A stretch of DNA of 64,000 bases from Symbiodinium natans (taxonomy: Eukaryota > Sar > Dinophyceae > Suessiales > Symbiodiniaceae): the NCBI GenBank assembly GCA_905221605.1, contig CAJNDS010002160.1, forward strand, positions 62,001 to 126,000, read 5' to 3'. Positions 1 to 8,331 of the stretch are shown one piece after another (position 1 is the first letter of the stretch; each line of letters begins with the position of its first letter). The notes beneath the pieces were generated by a model. The model had not been told where the DNA came from and made no database searches. It saw nothing but the letters and a program-made list of their open reading frames with translations. The translations under genes were made by a program, and so were the position numbers.

Positions 1-189
1 ACACACACACAGCTCAAACCATTCAGATAGGAGTGCACGTTTTTGGTCGAAGCATGGTTTTTATTCCAACACAGCCTGAATACAGCTCGGGGATCACCCC
101 GGACACGCGCAGCTCGTCCAAAGGCGCAGAGCCAATGAGCTCGGGGGAGGGCACACGTAACATATCTTCCTTCTGCGCATTCTTCCTTC

Positions 190-416
190 ATGTTGCTCAC
201 ACATGTCCCCTGGTGTAACCGAGCCCTACCAAGCGCCCTTTTCACACCGACTGACTCGGTGGAGCGTGCTCCTCGGGGCGACCTCCCTAGGGAGGTCAAG
301 CGCGCTGCAAGCAAGCAAGCAAGAGGGGATCATGTCAGACCGGTGACCTTGCGCACCTTTGGGGGCGGCCGCTTCGGTGGCCATGCTTGCTGGAAGGCAG
401 GAAGGAAGGAAGGAAT

Positions 417-450
<34 letters not shown>

Positions 451-837
451 GGTGCGGCCCACGGGGTAGCCTGCCAGTTGGCTATGCAAGCGGGGCAAGC
501 CATGCAAGCAGCAGCCAATGAGACAAGAGAAGCCGGCGGAGAACAGCAAGCTGGAGCGATGGCCCCGCAGGAAGCTGGGCCAGCAGGGGAAGCACACCCT
601 GCAGATGTCATAGCATTGGCGGCAGGAGCAGCGGAGTCACAGAAGCGAAACGACGGGAAACCGCTACACCAACCGCTCCGAGAAGCAAGGAGTCGACTCG
701 TGGAGGTGCTGCCGTACCTGGAAACAGAAGTGGCGGCCATCGTGAGAGGGGCAATCCGAAGCATAGACGAATGGACACATCTCCAACTCGGGGAAAGCGT
801 GATACTGGTAGAAGAAAGTCAACAAGAGGAAGCTTGA
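190..837 (+). CDS. Ala-rich ORF, possible mobile-element ORF
   Basis: Open frame of 215 codons. The first 80 residues cross an (AG)n run that encodes alternating Arg-Glu, so the credible coding part is about 448-837. That part is rich in Ala, Glu and Gln, and ends with an amphipathic stretch containing LVEVLPYLETEVAAIVRGAI. Codons favour A in third position (gaa, gca, aga, gga), unlike the G/C-ending codons of the candidate exons after 30 kb, which hints at a foreign or mobile origin. It stops with TGA immediately followed by the ATG of the next ORF. No family was recognised; a retroelement ORF1 is a guess. Confidence 0.35.
400..447. repeat. (GGAA)n followed by (AG)n microsatellite
   Basis: A GGAA run (about 400-416) passes into a perfect AG run to 447. 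A similar purine-rich block ending in gagaaatg recurs at about 1411-1535. Confidence 0.9.
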
Positions 838-1083
838 ATGACAGGGAGGAGATCACGCCAGAGACGCAGCCGTGGCCGAGAACAACGACTACTGAGAGAG
901 GGAAACAGAAAGATGGCAACTGTCAGCCACACCCCGGGGGAAAGCAAGGGATCTGAGCGGGGGAGTTGGGGAGGCTTCGGGAAGGTAAGTGAAGAGTTAG
1001 GGGATTTGGGGAAGAGGTTGAGCAGGGTAGACAAAGTAAAGAACATGTCGGACGTTCCGGGGAACAAACTGCTGTGGGATTAG
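838..1083 (+). CDS. small basic ORF directly after the Ala-rich ORF
   Basis: An 81-codon ORF whose ATG abuts the stop of the upstream ORF (TGA-ATG). The N-terminus is Arg-rich (about ten Arg in the first 20 residues), and the C-terminal half carries a mixed-charge helix (VSEELGDLGKRLSRVDKVKN). The sequence gggaaacagaaa recurs at about 1296, so part of this block may be duplicated downstream. The abutting arrangement is compatible with a mobile element but could be chance. Confidence 0.25.
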   Translation: MTGRRSRQRRSRGREQRLLREGNRKMATVSHTPGESKGSERGSWGGFGKVSEELGDLGKRLSRVDKVKNMSDVPGNKLLWD

Positions 1084-1640
1084 GGTCTTGTCACTTGGGA
1101 TCTACCATCGTGTACCTTGTGGTGCTCATACGGCCCGGAACGATAAGCAGACATGGATAGATACCTGAGCTCCATAAGCAGTGAGAAGATTCGGGCAGAC
1201 TGTGAGTGGGATAAGAAGATAGGGGAAGATAACGCTGCAGGAGCGGTTCACCGGGGGATCAACAGGTGGGGTCGCCCGGGCCAACACGGTCGGGGAAACA
1301 GAAAAGCACAGAAGGACCCAACCACAGGAGCCCACCGCTACACTTTCACCCAGACCTGACTCACCTCCGGGCGCGCCTGGTTGGCGGGGGTTTCCCCCAT
1401 GCCCTGCAGAAGAAGAAGAGAAATGGTGCGCGGGGGGGGCTTTCGGGCCTCCTCAAGCCCAGCAGAAGAAGAAGAAGAAGAAGCAGAAGAAGAAGAGGAA
1501 GAGAAGAAGAGAGAGAGAAAGAGAGAGAGAAATGAGTGAGGGCTGGCTTCCCAACGGACACAGTAACGCACGTCTGCGGGCGGGGTCAAGTGCGAAGAAA
1601 GAAAGAGGAGTGATGCCACAAGCACAACCCGACATCTTTT
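1084..1640 (+). other. purine-rich block with GAA/GA microsatellites
   Basis: Holds a 68-codon ORF (1153-1359, no recognised domain) and GAA/GA-rich microsatellite DNA (1466-1535). The words gagaaatggtgcg and gggaaacagaaa are shared with 438-910, suggesting an old internal duplication. Confidence 0.5.
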
Positions 1641-2232
1641 AATGTTTCTGTCCGCTTGGAGGTTGGGGCAGGAAGCTCGGGCAGATCACAGAGATGTCGT
1701 CGCCACCGACAGCCCTGGTATGGGCGTCTCATCCAAATTTCAGGATCAGGTTGAAGTCTTTGTGATGAGGGCTTCTAGCCTTTGAAAGCTTCCGATACCG
1801 TAGTAATGAGGCGTGCACTAAGGCGTGACCAGAGCTTCAGGTGTCCCGTCACTAGTATACGTGGACGTACAAACAGGTTGTGGGCAACGCTGCCCCAAGA
1901 AAAGCCCATACGAGTTACTGAGAACCCCAAGATGCCATATAGAAAAAATGTTGGGCACTGACTGTCATGAGAGACTCATTCAGCCCCCTGAGCCTCCTTG
2001 AGCTGCCACGCATTCGGTGCTAAGCTGTTTGTAGCAACTTTAAGGCGGCATCGTCGAGAGAGATCATCGCAGGCTTTGGAAATGGCGCAGTGCCTTGCTT
2101 CAGAAACTGGAGCAGGTTTGTCGGTTTTTGGCCAAGCCTGCAAGTCCGACTTCCGGGTGCGCCGCGGGTTCAACCTCCATCTCACTTTTTCTCTCGCGCG
2201 CTTCACTCTCTCGCCTTCTTCCCGGTTTGCAG
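1641..2232. other. no gene seen
   Basis: Unique sequence with no repeat. Its last 70 bases are pyrimidine-rich and lead to the TTTGCAG acceptor-like site used by the next candidate exon. Confidence 0.4.
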
Positions 2233-2309
2233 CCAGGTTGTCGTCTTCGATCTGGATCAGGGCGAACCCAGCTATGCCATTCAGGCTTGCCACTCCCACG
2301 TTTATGCGA
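2233..2309 (+). CDS. candidate internal exon
   Basis: Preceded by a strong polypyrimidine tract (tctcgccttcttcccggttt) and GCAG. The frame reads QVVVFDLDQGEPSYAIQACH, with a beta-strand then acidic-loop pattern typical of real protein. A GTCAGC donor follows at 2310; alternatively the frame stays open to 2371. Function unknown. Confidence 0.4.
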
Positions 2310-2342
2310 GTCAGCCTCCTATATTTCGCAAGCCCACCGCAA

Positions 2343-2510
2343 GCCGTGTTTTACATCGAAGCCAAATGTGACGAGTGCAATCGCATGGCCGCAGGGCCCG
2401 GGAAGTTGCTTCAGCCAAGTTGGATGAACATGTTTCTGACCATGTTGCAGCACACGCATTCACACAATTGTTCTTACTTGCTTATTGAAGGTCCTCCCTC
2501 ATACGCTTGA
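2343..2510 (+). CDS. candidate exon with CxxC motif
   Basis: Begins after GCAAG. The frame contains FYIEAKCDECNRMAAGPGK, including a Cys-Asp-Glu-Cys pair that could bind metal or form a disulphide. It is in a different frame from 2233-2309, so an intron or another exon border is needed between them; the 33-nt gap is too short for a normal intron, which lowers confidence. Confidence 0.3.
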   Translation, partial: AVFYIEAKCDECNRMAAGPGKLLQPSWMNMFLTMLQHTHSHNCSYLLIEGPPSYA

Positions 2511-2841
2511 ACATGCAAAAGGGGGTTGGCAAATGAGCCAGGCACACTCAGATGGTGTCACAGCTGTGGGGGCCCCAGGCTTTGGATTTCGATGCCGCTG
2601 GCCTTGAGTCTTGAGTGCTGTGCTGCCGTAAGACTCTAACTGTCCTAACTCGTTTTGCTTCGATATTGTTTCTTGCTATCAAGAATCTGTGAACTATCCA
2701 TGGAGTGGCGAAGGCAGCGTTTGGACCCTGTTCGCTGTGTCGCCCCCTCACCCCATTACTCCTTGCCCCTGAGCAGTTGAAGCGGAGTTTGTCAGCGGGC
2801 CTCCAAGCAATCCTACGAAAGGTGGACCACCCCCTGGCGAC

Positions 2842-3066
2842 ATGGTTTGGGAGCAGATTTTCATACGGCTTCGAAAATTCAATAAGTTAATTCCTGAAAG
2901 TAGATCCCCGAATTGCCCAGCATTAGAGAGCCTCGCCGTGGAGATGTCCACGGCATGGGGTATGCAGCCAGCCAAAACCCTTTTTTTCAGGGTTTCGAGG
3001 GATGTTGAGAGTCCATTTGAAGCTGACGCAAAGATCCCGCACCGTGCCAGCCAGAATGAGTTCTGA
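2842..3066 (+). CDS. weak candidate coding segment
   Basis: 74-codon open frame with balanced composition (starts VWEQIFIRLRKFNKLIPESR, ends with a stop at 3064-3066). No domain, no clear acceptor. Length is within chance expectation. Confidence 0.22.
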   Translation: MVWEQIFIRLRKFNKLIPESRSPNCPALESLAVEMSTAWGMQPAKTLFFRVSRDVESPFEADAKIPHRASQNEF

Positions 3067-3339
3067 ATTCAGAGCCGGCTGCGCGGCTTGATTCCTGGAA
3101 TCCCATTTCCCAAAGTTGCAAAGCGCAGCATTCTTCTTGACAGGATAGCTGTCTCCATGCTACACAAGCCCGTTTGCCCAGGCCAAGTGGCTAGATGCAC
3201 CTCGACGATTGCTCACGGCATCGAAGGACATGTTGCATTGACTTGAAGGAACGCATTTAAGTTTCGTTGCCCCCGTGCCCTGCATGCCATGTGCTAAACT
3301 ATGTTGCGCCCCCACCCATGCCATCTCCCCCGTGGTGTG
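3067..3339. other. no gene seen
   Basis: Unique sequence without recognisable coding or repeats, directly left of the telomere-motif domain. Confidence 0.4.
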
Positions 3340-3430
3340 CTTAGAGGGTTGTAGGGTTTATAGGGATGTAGGGCTTTAAGGGTGTATAGGGCTTTAGGAT
3401 TTCAGGGCTTTCTAGGGTTTCACGGCTGAG
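3340..3430 (+). repeat. degenerate TTTAGGG-like stretch
   Basis: First appearance of the motif in the window, with variants such as TGTAGGG, TATAGGG, CTTTAGG and TCTAGGG. Marks the left edge of the telomere-motif domain. Confidence 0.7.
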
Positions 3431-3473
3431 GCAGTTTACGGTTGCAGCGGGGGGTGATGCCATGGTGGAGGGT

Positions 3474-3494
3474 GGGGGGGGGGGGGGGGGGGGG
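3474..3494. repeat. G homopolymer, 21 bases
   Basis: An uninterrupted run of about 21 G. Similar runs recur at 7273-7290 (G), 7439-7455 (C) and 10958-10974 (C). Confidence 0.9.
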
Positions 3495-3776
3495 CCGAGC
3501 ACATACAGTCATACATTGCACAGCCATATATGGGAAGCCCACAGTAATGCCCTAAAGTTGGATGTGCCCGCTTGCGGAACTATCTCTGGACGCTCAAGAT
3601 AGTTCTTTCGGTCAGATATCCGAGATGTCCACACATCCGTAAAGGACAAGACGCTGAAAATTTGGGACTTCCCATCTCTCCAGCGAGTGGGGTGCTGAGC
3701 ACGTGAGCTGTCACAAGTTTGCATCGCCTCGCAGGCAGTTAGAAAATTTTCACTATGACTGGGCCGCCGACACGTC

Positions 3777-4034
3777 TTGCAAATGCTTGTGGCTGAGGCT
3801 TGCGACAATTATCAATCACGGCACATGCTTCTGCATGCCGAATGCCGCATCTGTGAAGAAGCTCGAGCCCACGGCCCGAAACATCTGAGTCCCAATGCTA
3901 ACCTGGACCTCCCTCTCCAACCTGAATGTGTTTCACAAGCCTCCACACTCAGGTCCGCAAGTGTAGGGAGTTTAGGTTCGACTTGTGATCCCAGGAAGGA
4001 ATACTTTTGTCGCACACCCCTGTCCGACGCATGA
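3777..4034 (+). CDS. weak candidate coding segment, Cys/His-rich
   Basis: 85-codon frame including LLHAECRICEEARAHGPKHL, where C, C, H and H are spaced like a small metal-binding module. No matching family was recognised and the minus strand is also open (3812-4051). Confidence 0.25.
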   Translation: MQMLVAEACDNYQSRHMLLHAECRICEEARAHGPKHLSPNANLDLPLQPECVSQASTLRSASVGSLGSTCDPRKEYFCRTPLSDA

Positions 4035-4154
4035 GCACTTGATGGTGACATCCTTCCTTGTCAAGCCATGTGGGAGCTGGTTCGGCTCAGCACTCGACCA
4101 GTTCTGGTCCTGGCACAACCATCAGTGGAGGCAGAAGCATCCAAACGGAGGGCC

Positions 4155-4340
4155 TATTTTTTTGGGTCTTTTTTTTTTTTTTTTTTTTGGTTTTTTTTTT
4201 TTTTTTTTTGGTCGATTTTCTTGGTTTTTCCTAAGAAATCCACCATTCCCTCTATATTTTTAAAGGATCTGATGTATTTTCGTGGTTTTTCGTATGAAAA
4301 ACCGTAATTTCTCTGTATTTTTCTAGGAAGGCGTCACTTC
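4155..4340 (+). repeat. T-tract plus degenerate A/T-rich element
   Basis: Two T runs broken by GG, then sequence such as ttggtttttcctaagaaatcc and ggtttttcgtatgaaaaacc. Its reverse complement resembles the 74/75-bp units at 28166-28390, which also border a long A run on the other side. Probably the same repeat family in opposite orientation. Confidence 0.5.
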
Positions 4341-4344
4341 TTGT

Positions 4345-4585
4345 AGGTTTTAGAAGGACAGAAGGAAAGAAAGAAAGACAGGAAGGAAGGAAGGAAGGAA
4401 GGAAGCAGGAAGAAAGGAAGCTAGGAAGGAAGGAGGGAAGGAAGGAAAGAAGGAAGGAAGGAAGAAAGAAAGAAACAAGGAAGGAAGGAAGGAAGAAAGA
4501 AAGGAAGGAGGGAAGGAAGGAAGCAAGGAAGAAAGGCAGGAAGAAAGGAAGGAAGCAAGGACGGAAGAAAGGAAGCAAGGGAGCA
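4345..4585 (+). repeat. (GGAA)n-type purine tract
   Basis: About 230 bp of GGAA, GAAA and AAGC variants with almost no pyrimidine on the plus strand. The open frames seen across it on the minus strand are repeat artefacts. Confidence 0.9.
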
Positions 4586-4801
4586 GAAGCCCAAACCTAA
4601 AACCCCTTCATTCCTAAATCCGGAAGATCCTACTGGAGTAACCCAGATAAACCTTTATCTTTTGATTGGAATGCAGGTTACTCGAAGTGATCGCGTTGCA
4701 GGTCTGTGTCCGCATCAAGTAAAACAGGTACACTGCTGTTGTGCCGCAAGCTGCCTATCTCTATCCTTCCTGTAAACCCTACACCCTAACCCTACACCCT
4801 T

Positions 4802-4861
4802 TCGGTGATCGTAGCGGTCCTCCGCTCAGGCGACAAAGCTGAAGTCCTCTCCGTCAAGAGG
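4802..4861 (+). CDS. candidate exon island
   Basis: Short frame SVIVAVLRSGDKAEVLSVKR with a beta-loop-beta character, ending at AGG followed by GTATAG. It sits between CCCTAAC-type motifs on the left and degenerate GGGTGTATAGG on the right. No clean AG acceptor is visible immediately upstream. Confidence 0.3.
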
Positions 4862-4924
4862 GTATAGATTCAAGGTTTTCTAAGGTTCGCAGGGTGTATA
4901 GGATTTACAGGGTTATAGTAGAAG

Positions 4925-5019
4925 CCAAAAAGTTGGAAACTCAATAGCCTCAATCCCTTCGAGTAAAGTATAGGGAATCCCAGCACTATTTGTCCTTGAA
5001 AAGGTTTCCAACTTTTTGG
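4925..5019. repeat. 95-bp element with perfect 16-bp inverted ends
   Basis: Left arm 4925-4940 ccaaaaagttggaaac; right arm 5004-5019 is its exact reverse complement. The 63-bp centre is unique. Partial pairing continues outside the arms. Could be a miniature inverted-repeat element or a structured RNA stem within an intron. Confidence 0.6.
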
Positions 5020-5145
5020 GGTTTACTGTTTAGAGTGTAGGGTTTAGGCGACTGCTTTTCTCAGCAGGCGTTAGAAATCAAGCTGGAGCACCCGCCACAC
5101 CCCTTGAAGGTGTCGGATTCAAAATCCAGAGTTTTGGTAGGGCAG

Positions 5146-5259
5146 GGCGTCTTGTATGCTACCTTGATTGCTTTGCCGCACGGCCTTTGTGGCAAATGCC
5201 CCGCGGCCTGGATTCGTCCAGAGTGCGCGCGTCGAATGTCGAGCTCCTGCGGCAGCCAG
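5146..5259 (+). CDS. candidate exon island, Cys-rich
   Basis: Bordered by GGCAG on the left and CAG|GCTGAT (GC-type donor) on the right; 38 codons. Begins GVLYATLIALPHGLCGKCPA, with a hydrophobic start then CxxC and further Cys. The frame stays open past the proposed donor to 5313. Confidence 0.35.
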
Positions 5260-5591
5260 GCTGATACGTGGCACTACCCTAGGATGCTTCATCTTCAAAA
5301 TTCGGGGTCCTGATCAATAAGCCTTGAGGACACTTTCAAAGGGTACTGGAGAGTGTCCCCAAGGACTTGGTTGTTTGGGGTTTAGGGTTTCGGGTGTAGG
5401 GTTTTCGGTTTCGCGTTTGGGGTTCATTTGCTCCCCAAGATAAAGGGACCCTCAAACCTGCAAGGTTGGGTTTGAAAGCCCGGGAGCACTTGCGGCACCC
5501 TGCTTTGCAACCAAACCCGTTTTCGCCCCAACTTAGAGACCCAAGGCCGACAGACCCAAAATACTGTTTCGGTTTTTTTTTCTCTTGCTAT

Positions 5592-5666
5592 GGGCGAGGT
5601 AAGCGCAAGAAACGACGACCTGCAACAACTGATCCCGAGCTGCTCCGCAAGCGCCCGGCATCCTGA
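5592..5666 (+). CDS. candidate terminal exon, Lys/Arg-rich tail
   Basis: After a polypyrimidine run (ggtttttttttctcttgct) the frame reads GRGKRKKRRPATTDPELLRK and ends at TGA 5664-5666. A basic cluster followed by an acidic helix resembles a nuclear localisation tail. A GTAAGC at 5599 could instead be a donor. Confidence 0.35.
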   Translation, partial: GRGKRKKRRPATTDPELLRKRPAS

Positions 5667-5836
5667 CGCCTGTGTTGGGGCGGCAGTTGAGTTTCAGGCT
5701 GTTGGGGGGTTCGGGCTTAGGGTTTAGGGTTTGGGCTGGCCGTTTTGACCTTGCTTTCTAAGCTGCACGAATTTCCTAGCCACTGGCACCTTGCATGCTG
5801 AGCCTAAGGTTCAGAATCTTCTTCAGCTTTGCACAG

Positions 5837-5922
5837 GTGCCCTTCACCACAGAGGTTTGGCGCTGGGTGGTCTACACACTCCTGGCGCTGCTACAGATGG
5901 TGATGTCTGCGGTGGTCCAAAG
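5837..5922 (+). CDS. candidate exon island with membrane-like segment
   Basis: Follows GCACAG. Reads VPFTTEVWRWVVYTLLALLQ then MVMSAVVQ, a hydrophobic helix preceded by aromatic and charged residues. Ends at AAAG|GCTCCC (GC-type donor); the frame remains open to a TGA at 5954-5956. The next plus-strand island also carries a hydrophobic helix, so they may belong to one membrane protein gene. Confidence 0.4.
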
Positions 5923-6044
5923 GCTCCCTCTTGGGGTCTCATATGATCCCTCTTGAATGTTCAAAGCCATCCCTCTTCCCCATCCCTCTTGATGCTTGAG
6001 GTTCAGGGTTCCTCAACGCCAAACCTGCAACTCAGCGAAACCCG

Positions 6045-6110
6045 CAACCCGAAACCCTAAACCGTAAACCTTAAACCCTAAACCTTAAACCTAAACCCTA
6101 AACCCTAAAT
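6045..6110 (-). repeat. CCCTAAA-type telomere motif cluster
   Basis: About nine copies with variants (CCGTAAA, CTTAAAC). Lies between two exon-like islands that read on the plus strand. Confidence 0.85.
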
Positions 6111-6116
6111 TTAAAG

Positions 6117-6215
6117 AGGACTCTGCCGATGGTAATGGGAGCGCTTGCTGCCTTCGTGGTGGCCTGGAAGATCGGCTTCGAGGCGCGCGACATGCGGCTT
6201 CTTATCGCCTCCAGG
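6117..6215 (+). CDS. candidate exon island with membrane-like segment, donor made by GTTTAGGG
   Basis: Starts after TTAAAG. Frame reads RTLPMVMGALAAFVVAWKIG followed by a charged segment ending LLIASR. Codons are strongly G/C-ending (ggg-free, gcg, gcc, gtg, atc). The coding run ends at AGG and the next bases are GTTTAGGGTTTAGGG, so the telomere motif itself would supply the GT donor. This is the model case for the telomere-motif intron idea. Confidence 0.45.
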
Positions 6216-6295
6216 GTTTAGGGTTTAGGGTTTAGCATTAGGATGAGGGTTTAGGGTTTAGGGTGGGTTTAGGATTTAGGGTTTAGGGTTGAAGG
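6216..6295 (+). repeat. TTTAGGG array
   Basis: About ten copies with small variants, starting exactly at the end of the exon-like island 6117-6215. Confidence 0.9.
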
Positions 6296-6421
6296 TTGAA
6301 GGGTTCTGGGTCTTTGTGTACCTGTCAATCTCGCGCGCTTCTTTGCGGACTTGAATTTTGCACCCACCTCTGTGCAGAACTAACTTTTCTCCTCGCCCCG
6401 GGACTCCTGTACTCCTTGCAG

Positions 6422-6602
6422 GGGTCTTCTGGACTGAGTCTGCCAATCCCACAGACGCAACGAATCCCACAGAGACTGTTTCCCTGGAGTGCCCACCCCC
6501 CAAAACAATCCCACAGAGTACATTTTTGGAGTGCCTCTCGCAATCCCGCAGGGACTCCCCGGGGCAGGCGAATCCCGCAGAGAACCCTGCGGAGTATTTA
6601 CG
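6422..6602 (+). CDS. candidate exon island with AATCCCRCAG repeats
   Basis: Preceded by a good pyrimidine-rich acceptor (gactcctgtactccttgcag). 60 codons, Thr/Pro/Glu/Asn-rich, with repeated words around NPTET, IPQS and NPAE produced by five copies of AATCCC(A/G)CAG. Ends at ACG|GTGTTTAGGG, again a donor formed from a telomere motif. Function unknown. Confidence 0.4.
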
Positions 6603-6680
6603 GTGTTTAGGGTTTAGGGCTTAGGGTTTAGGGCTTAGGGTATAGGGTTTAGGGTTGAGGGTTTGGGGTTTAGCGTTTAG
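6603..6680 (+). repeat. TTTAGGG cluster
   Basis: About ten copies including GCTTAGGG, TATAGGG and TTGAGGG variants, between the exon-like islands 6422-6602 and 6681-6747. Its last unit (GTTTAG|G) could serve as the acceptor of the next island. Confidence 0.85.
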
Positions 6681-6747
6681 GGTTGTGCCCAGCCACTCCA
6701 CCCTCAGAACGAAGGCAATTATTGAGTCGGGACGGTGGGGATGTCAG
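6681..6747 (+). CDS. candidate exon island bounded by TTTAG acceptor
   Basis: Frame VVPSHSTLRTKAIIESGRWG ending CQ at CAG|GTTCAGGG. Left border is GCGTTTAG|G, a telomere-motif variant serving as AG acceptor. Balanced composition but short. Confidence 0.35.
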
Positions 6748-6769
6748 GTTCAGGGCGCGAGGGTTAGGG

Positions 6770-6965
6770 ATTATAGTGCCCCCTATTATAACCCCTATTC
6801 AAGGACTGTCAGTATAAGGGGGGAACTAATGGTGTGTCTGGAGAGCGTGATGTGTTCCCTGTTGATAGAAAAGCCCAAAAATTTAATACGGAAATCATGC
6901 GTCTTTCATCCTTATATTTTCTTTATAAATTCTGTATGGTCTTTTAGTACTCTTTCGGCTTCGCC
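6770..6965. other. AT-rich insert
   Basis: About 200 bp clearly richer in A and T than either flank (for example aaaatttaatacggaaatca and cctta tattttctttataaa). It contains no telomere motif. Could be an organelle-derived fragment or a mobile element remnant. Confidence 0.4.
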
Positions 6966-7009
6966 TTGGGGACTACATTGACATGAGCCCTAAGCGTTCT
7001 TCAAGGTCC

Positions 7010-7135
7010 TAAAACCCTAAAAGCCCCAAAAAGCCCTAACCTACCCCAACCCCTAAACCCTAAGCCCTAAGCCCTAAACCTTAAACCCCAACCCCTAAAC
7101 CCCAAACCCTAGGCCCTAAACCCCAAAATTCCAAG
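7010..7135 (-). repeat. degenerate CCCTAAA cluster
   Basis: About 15 motif copies with CCCTAAG, CCCCAAA and CCCTAGG variants. Confidence 0.8.
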
Positions 7136-7239
7136 ACCGAAAGCTTCATGGGAGAGTCCGCCACACCTGAGGAAAGGTGGTGGCTTCCCGGCCAGAAACT
7201 GGGGCGACAGCATCGAGGTCTGTCTTACAAACTGCTTCG

Positions 7240-7400
7240 GGTTTCGGGTTTGGGGTTTAGGGTTTACGGTTTGGGGGGGGGGGGGGGGGGTTAGGGTTTG
7301 GGGTTTGGGGTTTGGGGTTTAGGGTTTGGGGAACCCCAGGGTTTTCCCGAAAGCCCAAAGCCCTAACTTGGGTTTAATTTGGGTGTAGGGTTTAGGGGTC
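7240..7400 (+). repeat. TTTAGGG/TTTGGGG cluster with G18 run
   Basis: Motif copies flank an uninterrupted G run at 7273-7290. Several units are TTTGGGG rather than TTTAGGG. Confidence 0.8.
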
Positions 7401-7438
7401 TACAGGATGTTGTTTTGAATGGGGGAGTTTTATGGCAG

Positions 7439-7455
7439 CCCCCCCCCCCCCCCCC
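7439..7455. repeat. C homopolymer, 17 bases
   Basis: Uninterrupted C run about 150 bp from the G18 run at 7273-7290; the two could pair as a long stem. Confidence 0.9.
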
Positions 7456-7544
7456 TTATGACAACTCTTAGATATGTAACACCCTCCCAACATGGACCTT
7501 GACTCAGAACAGGCCTGTTTCGGGTTTAGGGTTTAGGGTCCTAA

Positions 7545-7665
7545 GCTTGAAGCCCGACACCCGAAATGATGGAGAATGTTCGGGCCCACAACCCACTCCT
7601 GTTTTCGAAAGACTCGTTTTAGGGATTAGCAAGCGGAATTCGTCAAGCCCTGAAAGCCCCAAACC
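7545..7665 (+). CDS. candidate exon island
   Basis: After CCTAAG. The frame reads through RNDGECSGPQPTPVFERLVL to a Ser-rich stretch; flanked on the left by TTTAGGG units and on the right by CCCAAACCC units. No family recognised. Confidence 0.35.
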
Positions 7666-7682
7666 CAAAACCCTCAACCCAA

Positions 7683-7727
7683 GGCATCACGCGCAAGCTG
7701 TACACCGTCAGCTTCAAGTTGCATGAG
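7683..7727 (+). CDS. candidate 45-nt exon island
   Basis: CCAAG|GC then ITRKLYTVSFKLHE then GAG|GCACAC. A short amphipathic strand; the (CA)n microsatellite follows directly (7729-7746). Borders are AG and a GC-type donor. Confidence 0.3.
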
Positions 7728-7728
7728 G

Positions 7729-7746
7729 CACACACACACACACACC
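7729..7746. repeat. (CA)n microsatellite
   Basis: Nine CA units immediately after the short exon-like island. Confidence 0.9.
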
Positions 7747-7859
7747 GCAAAGAACCGGAATCTGGGTTCGTGTCGGGTTTAGGGCCGTTTAGGGTTTGCA
7801 TTCCTGCTTTGTGGTGAGCAAACATAGAAGAGCAACAGAAGCTACCCCCAAAACATCAC

Positions 7860-8192
7860 ACTCTCAAACCCTGAACACTCAACCCTAAACTCTCTGCCCA
7901 AAGCCCTGAAGCCTGAAGCCCTGAGACCCCAAAGCCCTAAACCCTAAACCAGGGTTTAGGGTTTAGGGTTTAGGGTTCGATGCTCAGAGCCTGGGTTCAA
8001 AAGAAGGGTTTAGGGTTTAGGGTGTGGGTACCCTAAACCCTACACTAGGGGACCATAACGTTTCAATCAGCCCCATATTGAAGGGGAACAAGATGTGGCT
8101 TCATCCATTGCAACCTAAACCCTAAACCCTAATCCCTAAACCCTGAACCCTAAACCCTAATCCCTAAACCCTAAACCCTAAACCCTAAACCT
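7860..8192. repeat. telomere-motif region with two orientation switches
   Basis: CCCTAAA units change to TTTAGGG at 7935-7978 (separated by a single A), then TTTAGGG changes back to CCCTAAA at about 8006-8045 across a short gtgtgggta joint. A further CCCTAAA array runs 8105-8192. Confidence 0.85.
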
Positions 8193-8331
8193 GGAGGTCC
8201 TGGGCTAAGGGTGTCTCAGGAAGCATCGTGGGAAGGTGGGGAGTCACTCGGTCTTAGGCCACTATTGCTTAAGAACCCCAAAAGAATAAAGATAATGATC
8301 CCTATGTAACCCTTGATAAGGAAGAACTTGT

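Noticed and set aside
4252-4578. Minus-strand ORF rich in Phe, Leu, Pro and Ser
   Set aside because: It is the reverse complement of a GGAA-type purine tract; openness is due to the repeat.
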